Assembly (NCBI GenBank): GCA_963730535.1
Contig: CAVSRU010000018.1
Location: 248,001-312,000, forward strand
DNA length: 64,000 nucleotides
Reading direction: 5' to 3'
DNA from: DASSUW01 sp963730535
Lineage (GTDB): Bacteria > Actinomycetota > Thermoleophilia > Solirubrobacterales > Solirubrobacteraceae
Of the stretch, positions 1 through 6,375 are shown in pieces. Position 1 is the stretch's first letter. Each line of letters begins with the position of its first letter. The notes below the pieces were generated by a model that did no database searches, was not told the origin of the DNA, and worked only from the letters and a program-made list of their open reading frames with translations. A program made the position numbers and the translations under genes.

Positions 1-440
1 TCGTCGTTGAAGTAGGCCGGGACGGTGATGACCGCCGAGTCGACGCTCTCGCCGAGATAGGCCTCGGCGTCGGCCTTCAGCTTCTGCAGGATCATCGCGG
101 AGATCTCCGGCGGCGAGTACTCCTTGCCACCGGCCTTCACGCGAGCGTCGCCGCCCGAGCCGGAGATGACGTCGTACGGCACGATCGACTCCTCCTCGCG
201 CACCTCGGCCTCCTTACGGCCCATGAAGCGCTTGATGGAGAAGACGGTGTTGGTGGGGTTGGTGACGGCCTGGCGCTTGGCCACGGTGCCGACGAGCCGT
301 TCGCCGCTCTGTGCGAAGGCGACGACGGAGGGCGTGGTACGCCCGCCTTCGGCGTTCTCGATCACCGTCGGCTCGCCGCCCTCGAGCACGGCCATGCACG
401 AGTTCGTGGTCCCCAGGTCGATCCCGATGGTCTTTGCCAT
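1..440 (-). CDS. dnaK: Molecular chaperone DnaK (Hsp70), N-terminal part, runs off left edge
   Basis: Only the first ~146 codons are present; the gene continues beyond base 1. The N-terminus reads MAKTIGIDLGTTNSCMAV, the Hsp70 phosphate-1 ATP-binding loop. It is followed by the conserved GGRTTPSVVAF and by YSPPEISAMILQKLK, and the window edge falls in the AVITVPAYFND region. The product is the ATP-dependent folding chaperone that works with DnaJ and GrpE in the cytoplasm. The ATG at 438-440 is preceded on the minus strand by GAGGAG (449-454) with 8 nt spacing, which fixes the start. Nothing in the visible part is unusual. Confidence 0.97.
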   Translation of the reverse strand, partial: MAKTIGIDLGTTNSCMAVLEGGEPTVIENAEGGRTTPSVVAFAQSGERLVGTVAKRQAVTNPTNTVFSIKRFMGRKEAEVREEESIVPYDVISGSGGDARVKAGGKEYSPPEISAMILQKLKADAEAYLGESVDSAVITVPAYFND

Positions 441-463
441 GTGGTGTGCTCCTCTAAAAGATC

Positions 464-1147
464 TCAGTCGCTGTGACGCAGATTATAGCCAGTCGGGCAC
501 ATGCGCAGCAACGCGCACTCCCCGCAGTCCGGGCGCCGCGCGTGGCAGGTGCGGCGGCCGTGCCGGAGCATGTTCACGTGCAGCTCGAGCTCCTGCCCCG
601 GGGGCGTCAGAGCGAGCATCGTGTCGTGCAGCTCGGTGAAGGGGGCGCCCTCGCGGAAGAGGCCGAGCCGCGTCCCGACGCGCGAGACGTGGGTGTCGAC
701 CGGCACGTCGCGCTCGCCGTACGCGAACAGGCGCACGCAGGCCGCGGTCTTGCGGCCGACGCCGGGCAGCGAGACCAGGAACGCCTGGTCGCGCAGGTGC
801 GGCCCGTCGAGATTGGATCCCCGCCCACCCAGCGCGCGCAGGATCTCCTGGATGCGCCGCGACTTGACCTTCGAGATCCCGCCGGGCCGGATCGCAGCCT
901 CGACCTCCTCGTTCGGCGCGTCGCGCACGGCCTCCCAGCTCGGGAAGCGGTCGCGCAGCCGTAGGAACGCGACATCGCGGTTGCGGTCGTTGGTCGACTG
1001 CGAGAGGACGGTGAGGATCAGCTCGTCGAGCCCGTGGCCGTGCGGCGGGGCCGACGGACGGCCGTAAAGCTCGCGCAGCCGATCACGGATGCGGCGGACG
1101 CGCGAGGCGCTGTTCGATGCTAGGTTCTGGCGCGCGACGGACCGCAT
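464..1147 (-). CDS. nth: Endonuclease III (HhH-GPD DNA glycosylase/AP lyase)
   Basis: Base-excision-repair glycosylase for oxidised pyrimidines with AP-lyase activity. The helix-hairpin-helix LPGVGRKTA carries the catalytic lysine, VDTHVSRV carries the catalytic aspartate, and the C-terminus has the four-cysteine iron-sulfur loop in exact C-x6-C-x2-C-x5-C spacing (CHARRPDCGECALLRMC). Length (~227 aa) fits the family. The start is taken at the ATG at 1145-1147 (MRSVARQNLAS); an upstream in-frame ATG at 1186 would add 13 residues with no family counterpart. The gene lies just upstream of dnaK in the same orientation and is divergent from the CAP-domain gene. Confidence 0.93.
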   Translation of the reverse strand: MRSVARQNLASNSASRVRRIRDRLRELYGRPSAPPHGHGLDELILTVLSQSTNDRNRDVAFLRLRDRFPSWEAVRDAPNEEVEAAIRPGGISKVKSRRIQEILRALGGRGSNLDGPHLRDQAFLVSLPGVGRKTAACVRLFAYGERDVPVDTHVSRVGTRLGLFREGAPFTELHDTMLALTPPGQELELHVNMLRHGRRTCHARRPDCGECALLRMCPTGYNLRHSD

Positions 1148-1222
1148 TCTGACGTAGTAACGCTCGCACGGAACAGCTCGGAACAACTACGCCGGCAGCT
1201 CGGGGGAGCGCCGGCGGAGAAG

Positions 1223-1735
1223 GTGATTCGCTTGCGCAACGTCGCTTCGGTGGCGCTCGTCGCCGTCTGCCTGGTTGCCTGGTTGACCATAACTCCAACG
1301 CCGGCTCACGCCGGCAAGGCGAGCATGAACGCGCGCGAGCGTGCGGTCGTCCGCTCGATCAACCGCCAGCGCGCCCACCACGGCCTGGGGCACGTGCGGG
1401 GCAGCGCCGCGCTCGCCCGCGCCGCCGACTACCACTCGTGGGAGATGCTGGACGCGAACTACTTCGCCCACGAGTCGCGAGGCGGCGGGCCGTTCGACGC
1501 TCGGGTGCGGCGCTACACCAGACGGCGCGCGCTGGGCGAGACGCTCGCCATGCTCGGCGGCGGCTGCCGGCGCGGCATGGCGACGCGCGTCGTGCGCATG
1601 TGGATGAACTCGCCCGGCCACCGCGCGATCCTGCTCTCGCCCGCCTTCCGGCGGGTCGGGATCGGGGCCCGGGCCGGCTCGCTCGGCAGCGGGCGCGCCT
1701 GCGTGGTCACGGCGGACTTCGCCTCACGTCGCTGA
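1223..1735 (+). CDS. Secreted CAP/SCP-domain protein (YkwD-like)
   Basis: 170 aa. The GTG start has a purine-rich site (GGAGAA) just upstream. An N-terminal signal peptide (VASVALVAVCLVAWLTI, cleavage near AHAG) is followed by a CAP (cysteine-rich secretory/antigen 5/PR-1) domain: HSWEMLDANYFAHES, then GETLAML, then SPGHRAILLSPAFRRVGIG. These are the hallmark helix, His/Glu residues and final strand of bacterial YkwD-type proteins. Two cysteines (GGGCRRG and RACVVT) could form a disulfide. Function in bacteria is poorly known, with an extracellular role likely. It is followed 17 nt later by a membrane protein gene. Confidence 0.85.
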   Translation: MIRLRNVASVALVAVCLVAWLTITPTPAHAGKASMNARERAVVRSINRQRAHHGLGHVRGSAALARAADYHSWEMLDANYFAHESRGGGPFDARVRRYTRRRALGETLAMLGGGCRRGMATRVVRMWMNSPGHRAILLSPAFRRVGIGARAGSLGSGRACVVTADFASRR

Positions 1736-1752
1736 GCCATACTCGAAGGGCA

Positions 1753-3330
1753 ATGCGCCGCGTGCTCGCGCATCCCCTGGCGCCCGTGGTGGGCGCCGCG
1801 CTGGCCGCGCTCGCCTACGTCGCGGTCCAGCCGGCGACCGCCGACATGGCCGCCCACGCCTTCCGCGCGTGGCTGTTCGACACCGAGGGAATGACCGTCT
1901 GGAACGCGCAGTGGTACGGCGGCCACCACGTGCTCGGCTATTCGACGCTGTTCGCCCCGCTGGCGGCCTGGCCCGGGCCGGCGTGGTCGGGAGCGCTGGC
2001 GGCCGTGGCAGCCACCGCGGCGTTCGCGCCGATCGCCCGGGCGGCGGCGCCTTCGGTGGAGGCGGCGACCGCTGCCACCTGGCTGTTCGCGGCCGGCGTG
2101 CTCAGCAACGTCGTGATCGGCCGCATGCCGTTCACGCTCGGCATCGCGCTCGCCGTCACCGCCTGGCTGTGCGCGCGGCCCGAGCGGCGGGCGGTATGGC
2201 GGGTAGTGGCCGGCGTGCTGTCGCTCGCCTCCGTCCTGGCCAGCCCCGTCGCGGGCGCGTTCCTCGCCCTCGCCGCCGTCGCGCTTGGCCTCGCCCGCGG
2301 GCGCGAGGCGGTGGGGCGCGCGGCAGTGCTGGCCGGGCCGGTCGCGGCCGGAGGCGCGGCCATGTACTTCCTGTTCCCCGAAGGCGGCGACGACCGCTTC
2401 GTCGCGACGGCGTTCTGGCCGATGCTGGCCGTCGTGGTCGCCGGCACCGTGCTGCTGTCGCCCGCCCGGCGGACAGTTCGGGTCGGCGCCGTGCTCTACA
2501 TCGCCGTGCTCGTCGCCGCCTTCGTCCTGCCCACGCCGTTCGGCCAGAACTCGCTCCGGCTCCCCGTGCTGATCGGCCCCGCGCTGCTGCTGATCGCGCC
2601 GCGCGCCGGAGCGCCTCGCACGGCGATCGCGGTCGTCGTCGCCGCCCTTGTCTACCTCCAGTGGCTGCCGGCCGTGCGCGCGGTGGCCGAGGCGCACGGC
2701 GACCCGTCCACCGAGGCGGCGTTCTTCGACGTCCCGCGCGAGTTCCTCGCCGACGCGGTGCAGCCGGGCGAGCGGGTGGAAGTGGCGTTCACGCACAACC
2801 ACTGGGAGGTCGCCCACCTCGCGACCGCCGTGCCGCTGGCGCGCGGCTGGGAGCGCCAGCTCGACGAGAAGGCCAACCCGCTCTTCTACGACGGCCGCCC
2901 GCTCACGCCCTGGCGCTACCACCGCTGGCTGCGGGACGCCGGCGTGCACTGGGTCGCGCTGCCGGACGCGCCGCTCGACTACTCGGCCGAGGCCGAGGCG
3001 CGCCTGCTCGAGCGCGGGCTGCCGTACCTGCGGCCGGCTCACGACGGCGATGGCTGGCAGATCTGGGAGGTGCGCGACCCGTCGCCGCCCGCGTCGGACG
3101 GCGCGCGCGTGTTGGCGGCGGGACCGGACGGCTTCGAGGTCGAGTCCGGCGGGCCGACGGTGGTGCGCCAGCGCTGGACGCGCTGGTGGCGCTCCGACGG
3201 CGCCTGCGTGAGCGAGGCGCCCGGCGGCTGGACGCGGGTCACCCCGGTCCGCAGCGGGCCGGTGCGCGTGCGCGCGGAGCTCGAGGCGGACGGCGGGCCC
3301 GACTGCGGCGCCGCTCTTGCCGGACATTAA
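1753..3330 (+). CDS. Multi-pass membrane protein, GT-C glycosyltransferase-like
   Basis: 525 aa from the ATG at 1753. The N-terminal ~300 residues contain about 9-10 hydrophobic segments. After the first one comes a loop ADMAAHAFRAWLFDTEGMTVWNAQWYGGHH, quoted here by position only beyond its first residues; acidic residues and W/Y-rich stretches of this sort are typical of membrane-embedded polyprenyl-phosphate-sugar dependent transferases. The C-terminal ~230 residues are soluble and probably extracytoplasmic, including VEVAFTHNHWEVAHLA and PLFYDGRPLTPWRYHRWL. No exact family is recognised, so the transferase role is inference from topology. It is followed by lipid/inositol genes on the same strand, consistent with an envelope function. 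Confidence 0.6.
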   Translation: MRRVLAHPLAPVVGAALAALAYVAVQPATADMAAHAFRAWLFDTEGMTVWNAQWYGGHHVLGYSTLFAPLAAWPGPAWSGALAAVAATAAFAPIARAAAPSVEAATAATWLFAAGVLSNVVIGRMPFTLGIALAVTAWLCARPERRAVWRVVAGVLSLASVLASPVAGAFLALAAVALGLARGREAVGRAAVLAGPVAAGGAAMYFLFPEGGDDRFVATAFWPMLAVVVAGTVLLSPARRTVRVGAVLYIAVLVAAFVLPTPFGQNSLRLPVLIGPALLLIAPRAGAPRTAIAVVVAALVYLQWLPAVRAVAEAHGDPSTEAAFFDVPREFLADAVQPGERVEVAFTHNHWEVAHLATAVPLARGWERQLDEKANPLFYDGRPLTPWRYHRWLRDAGVHWVALPDAPLDYSAEAEARLLERGLPYLRPAHDGDGWQIWEVRDPSPPASDGARVLAAGPDGFEVESGGPTVVRQRWTRWWRSDGACVSEAPGGWTRVTPVRSGPVRVRAELEADGGPDCGAALAGH

Positions 3331-3370
3331 GAGGTGTGGACAACCGCCTGGCGGGCGCCGCCCATCGGCT

Positions 3371-3376
3371 TAACAT
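3371..3376 (+). promoter_or_regulatory. Candidate -10 box of a leaderless gene (PAP2)
   Basis: TAACAT lies 6 nt before the GTG at 3383 with no Shine-Dalgarno sequence in between. Position and shape match the other TANNNT boxes in this window. No convincing -35 was identified. Confidence 0.45.
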
Positions 3377-3382
3377 CGGTCG

Positions 3383-4165
3383 GTGATGCTCTCCCGGGCA
3401 CGATCCCTGCTCCCGCACGGACCGCTGGACGTCGTACGCCAGCTCGTCCTGTTCTGCGGGGCGTACTGGCTGTACCGCCTCGTGCGCGGGCAGGTCGACG
3501 GGCGCGCCGCCGAGGCGTTCGAGAACGCGCGGGCGGTGGTGGACGTCGAGCGCGGGCTCGGGCTGTTCTTCGAGCCCGGGCTGCACGAGTGGGCGAGGGC
3601 GCACCAGCTCGTGATCGACGCCTCGAGCTGGATGTACCTCAACTCCCACTTCGCCATCACGACCGTGACGCTGGCCTGGATCTACCTGCGGCGCAACGAG
3701 CGCTTCTACTTCGTGCGCAACATGTTCATGGTCGCCATGGCGCTGGCCCTCGTCGGCTACGTGGCGGTGCCGACCGCGCCCCCGCGGTTCCTGCCGGAGC
3801 TCGGCTTCAGCGACTCGGTGGCGGCGTTCACCGGCGTGCAGCCCGACTCGGGCTCGGCCGACGTGCTCTTCAACCCGTACGCCGCGATCCCGTCGATGCA
3901 CGTCGCCTTCGCGCTCATGCTCGGGGTGACGATGGCGCGGATGGCGCGCCGGCGCTGGGCGCGGGCGCTGTGGTGGGCGTACGCGCCGGTGGTCTCCTTC
4001 GTGGTGGTCGTGACGGCCAACCACTGGTGGCTCGACGGCTTCCTGGGCGCGGTCGTGGCCGCCGTCGCGGCGGTGTGCGCGCACGGCGTGTTCGCCCGCG
4101 CGCGGCCCGAGGTGTGGGCCTGGAACGCGGCGCCTCGGACTCAGGCCGCGCACTCGCTGCCGTAG
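3383..4165 (+). CDS. PAP2-superfamily membrane phosphatase (inositol phosphorylceramide synthase-like)
   Basis: 260 aa, about six membrane spans. The PAP2 motifs are visible: IPSMHVAFAL (motif 2, His) and TANHWWLDG (motif 3, His and Asp), while the first motif is weak, as in the PAP2_3/AUR1-like subgroup. The expected activity is dephosphorylation or phosphotransfer on lipid phosphates at the membrane. The start is the GTG at 3383 (ATG at 3386 equally possible); a TAACAT box ends 6 nt upstream, suggesting a leaderless mRNA. It lies directly upstream of a phosphatidylinositol-phosphate-synthase-like gene and ino1. A role in removing the phosphate from phosphatidylinositol phosphate is plausible but unproven. 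Confidence 0.75.
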   Translation: MMLSRARSLLPHGPLDVVRQLVLFCGAYWLYRLVRGQVDGRAAEAFENARAVVDVERGLGLFFEPGLHEWARAHQLVIDASSWMYLNSHFAITTVTLAWIYLRRNERFYFVRNMFMVAMALALVGYVAVPTAPPRFLPELGFSDSVAAFTGVQPDSGSADVLFNPYAAIPSMHVAFALMLGVTMARMARRRWARALWWAYAPVVSFVVVVTANHWWLDGFLGAVVAAVAAVCAHGVFARARPEVWAWNAAPRTQAAHSLP

Positions 4166-4168
4166 TCT
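4163..4168 (+). promoter_or_regulatory. Candidate -10 box (CDP-alcohol phosphotransferase gene)
   Basis: TAGTCT lies 8 nt upstream of the ATG at 4177, overlapping the 3' end of the PAP2 gene. No ribosome-binding site is present, so this is another candidate leaderless start. Confidence 0.4.
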
Positions 4169-4176
4169 CTTCGCTG

Positions 4177-4791
4177 ATGACGACCCCACCGGTCGAGCGC
4201 CCGCCGCGGCCCACGCGGGCCGAATACCAGGCGCTGATGCGCAATCGACTGATCGAGTCGCGCCTCACGCCGAACGCGATCTCGCTCACGGGCCTCGCCC
4301 TCTGCGTGGTCGCCGCCGTGCTCGTGTGGGAGGAGTACTTCCTGCTCGGCGGCATCGCGTTCATCGTCGGCTCGGTCTGCGACACGCTCGACGGCCGCTA
4401 CTCCCGCATGTCCGGCAAGGGCAGCCCGTTCGGCGCGTTCCTGGACTCGACGCTCGACCGCATCGAGGAGGGCCTCGTGCTCACCGCGGTCGCCGCGCAC
4501 TTCTCGCGCGAGGGCGACGATCTGGCGGTCGCCGCGGTCGTCGTGGCCGTGCTCGCGTCGCTGATGGTGTCCTACACGCGGGCCCGGGCGGAGGCGCTCG
4601 GCGTCGAGTGCAAGGTCGGCATCGCGGACCGCACGGTACGGGTTGTCATCCTCTCTGCAGGCTTGGTCCTCGCCGGCCTCGACCTACTTGCCCCGGCGGT
4701 CTACGTGCTCGCCGCGCTGTCGACGATCACCGTCTTCCAGCGCATCTGGCACGTGCGCGGCGAACTGAAGCGGCGCCCCGTCGAGTTGTAA
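4177..4791 (+). CDS. CDP-alcohol phosphatidyltransferase, probable phosphatidylinositol phosphate synthase
   Basis: 204 aa integral membrane enzyme. The CDP-alcohol phosphotransferase signature D-x2-D-G-x2-(A/S)-R-x8-G-x3-D-x3-D is intact (DTLDGRYSR, then GAFLDSTLD), with Ser instead of the usual Ala before the Arg. These enzymes transfer a phosphatidyl group from CDP-diacylglycerol to an alcohol. Because the next gene makes inositol-3-phosphate, that compound is the most likely acceptor, as in the actinobacterial/archaeal PI-phosphate synthases; the substrate is inferred from context. A TAGTCT box sits 8 nt before the ATG. The gene ends in a short GC hairpin just before ino1. Confidence 0.85.
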   Translation: MTTPPVERPPRPTRAEYQALMRNRLIESRLTPNAISLTGLALCVVAAVLVWEEYFLLGGIAFIVGSVCDTLDGRYSRMSGKGSPFGAFLDSTLDRIEEGLVLTAVAAHFSREGDDLAVAAVVVAVLASLMVSYTRARAEALGVECKVGIADRTVRVVILSAGLVLAGLDLLAPAVYVLAALSTITVFQRIWHVRGELKRRPVEL

Positions 4792-4792
4792 C

Positions 4793-4810
4793 GCCCCCGC
4801 CGCGCGGGGG
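4793..4810 (+). terminator. Short GC hairpin between lipid synthase gene and ino1
   Basis: CCCCCGC (4794-4800) pairs with GCGGGGG (4804-4810) around a 3-nt loop, followed by TTCATT. It could be a weak terminator or attenuating hairpin; there is no real T-tract. Confidence 0.4.
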
Positions 4811-4841
4811 TTCATTGAATGGAACCCAACGGAGGAACTAG

Positions 4842-6050
4842 TTGACCGAGAGCATCCGTCCCCTGCCGTCCACCAACGGCGGGAGCCGCTACCAGAACGA
4901 GAAGGTCCGGGTGGCCATCATCGGCGTGGGCAACTGCGCCAACGCGTTCGTGCAGGGCGTCCAGCACTACCAGAACGCCGATCCCGCCGAGCGCGTCCCC
5001 GGGCTCATGCACGTCGATCTCGGCGGCTACCACGTCGGGGACATCGAGTTCTCGGCCGCGTTCGACATCGACTCTGAGAAGGTCGGCAAGGACCTCTCCG
5101 AGGCGATCTGGTCGGGCCAGAACAACACGATCAAGTTCGTCAAGGAGGACGTGCCGCACCTCGGCGTGCCCGTCCAGCGCGGGATGACCCATGACGGGCT
5201 GGGCAAGTACCTGCAGCAGAGGATCACGAAGGCCGAGGGCTCGACGGTCGACATCGCGCAGGTGCTCACGGACACGAAGACCGACGTCGTGGTCTCCTAC
5301 CTGCCCGTCGGCTCCGAACAGGCGACCAAGTGGTACGTCGAGCAGATCATCGAGGCCGGCTGCGCGATGGTGAACTGCATCCCGGTCTTCATCGCCCGCG
5401 AGGAGTACTGGAACCGGCGCTTCGTCAAGGCGGGGCTGCCGATCGTGGGCGACGACATCAAGTCCCAGGTCGGCGCCACGATCGTCCACCGCACGCTCGC
5501 GCGCCTGTTCGGCGACCGCGGCGTGAAGCTCCAGCGCACCTCGCAGCTCAACGTCGGCGGCAACATGGACTTCTTCAACATGCTCGAGCGCGAGCGCCTC
5601 GAGTCCAAGAAGATCTCCAAGACCAACGCGGTCACCTCGATCCTCGAGGACGAGCTGGAGCCCGACAACGTGCACGTCGGGCCGTCGGACTACGTGCCGT
5701 GGCTCACCGACCGCAAGTGGGCCCACATCCGGCTCGAGGGCCAGGCGTTCGGCGACGTGCCGCTGACGGCCGAGCTCAAGCTCGAGGTCTGGGACTCGCC
5801 GAACTCGGCCGGCATCGTGATCGACGCCGTGCGGTGCTGCAAGCTGGCGCTCAATCACGGGATCGGCGGCCAGCTCGACGGCCCGAGCTCGTACCTCATG
5901 AAGTCCCCGTTCACCCAGCGCACGGATCACCTGGCGCGAGAGGCGACCGAGGACTTCATCGCCCGCCACTCCCGCACCCGGGCGGCCGCCGACGCGGCAC
6001 GCGCCGCTGCCGACAAGGCGGCCGACGAGAAGTCCGCGGTCGTCGACTAG
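4842..6050 (+). CDS. ino1: Inositol-3-phosphate synthase (myo-inositol-1-phosphate synthase)
   Basis: 402 aa. Converts glucose-6-phosphate to inositol-3-phosphate with bound NAD, the first step of inositol lipid and inositol thiol synthesis. The N-terminal Rossmann motif VAIIGVGNCANAFVQG is followed by the family blocks VVVSYLPVGSEQATKWY, GDDIKSQVGAT, NVGGNMDFFNM and LKLEVWDSPNSAGIVIDA, typical of the short actinobacterial enzyme. A TTG start at 4842 is supported by GGAGG at 4831-4835. The last ~35 residues form an Ala/Asp/Lys-rich tail. With the upstream phosphotransferase and the downstream GT4 enzyme it forms a likely phosphatidylinositol-lipid pathway. The palindromic repeat element begins 6 nt after the stop. 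Confidence 0.95.
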   Translation: MTESIRPLPSTNGGSRYQNEKVRVAIIGVGNCANAFVQGVQHYQNADPAERVPGLMHVDLGGYHVGDIEFSAAFDIDSEKVGKDLSEAIWSGQNNTIKFVKEDVPHLGVPVQRGMTHDGLGKYLQQRITKAEGSTVDIAQVLTDTKTDVVVSYLPVGSEQATKWYVEQIIEAGCAMVNCIPVFIAREEYWNRRFVKAGLPIVGDDIKSQVGATIVHRTLARLFGDRGVKLQRTSQLNVGGNMDFFNMLERERLESKKISKTNAVTSILEDELEPDNVHVGPSDYVPWLTDRKWAHIRLEGQAFGDVPLTAELKLEVWDSPNSAGIVIDAVRCCKLALNHGIGGQLDGPSSYLMKSPFTQRTDHLAREATEDFIARHSRTRAAADAARAAADKAADEKSAVVD

Positions 6051-6055
6051 GGCGC

Positions 6056-6330
6056 AACGTCAACTGCGCTGGGTAGGGAGGGCGAGGGGATCGACCGCGG
6101 CGAAGGGTGCATAACCGGCCGACGGTGAGCTCGTTCGGCGGTGCGTGTCCATTTATGAGCCGCCACAGCTCCTAAACGGACACGCCCGCCCGGTCGAGAC
6201 GCGGCGTGTGCACAAATGAGCCGTCAGGGCTCCCAACCGGCCAAGCGCCCGCTCCGACAACCCCGCGTGTCCGGTTATGCACGCCGACCGGCACCCCAGC
6301 CTCCCCACCCAGCCGCAGTTGACGTTCGCC
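6056..6330. repeat. Palindrome-rich intergenic element, copy 1
   Basis: This fills the 325-base gap between ino1 and the GT4-PHP gene, and I see no gene in it. Terminal inverted repeats: AACGTCAACTGCGCTGGG at the left (from 6056, continuing TAGGGAGG) and its near-complement at the right (about 6300-6326; read on the minus strand AACGTCAACTGCGGCTGGG, then TGGGGAGG). Inside, TGCATAACCGG (6108-6118) pairs with CCGGTTATGCA (6271-6281). A strong hairpin has arms 6143-6160 and 6168-6185 (18 bp with two mismatches, 7-nt loop). GAGCC/GGCTC near 6218-6232 makes another small hairpin. A second copy lies at 15627-15890. It looks like a non-autonomous repeat or a structured 3' element. Confidence 0.75.
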
Positions 6331-6362
6331 GGCGCCACCGGGGCGCAATGAACCCCACCCGT

Positions 6363-6368
6363 TAAGCT
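6363..6368 (+). promoter_or_regulatory. Candidate -10 box (GT4-PHP gene)
   Basis: TAAGCT ends 7 nt before the GTG at 6376, just downstream of repeat element copy 1. There is no Shine-Dalgarno sequence, consistent with leaderless transcription. Confidence 0.45.
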
Positions 6369-6375
6369 CCGCGCG

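Noticed and set aside
1148..1186. Longer start for endonuclease III at 1186
   Set aside because: Adds residues without family counterpart; ATG 1147 gives the usual N-terminus length.
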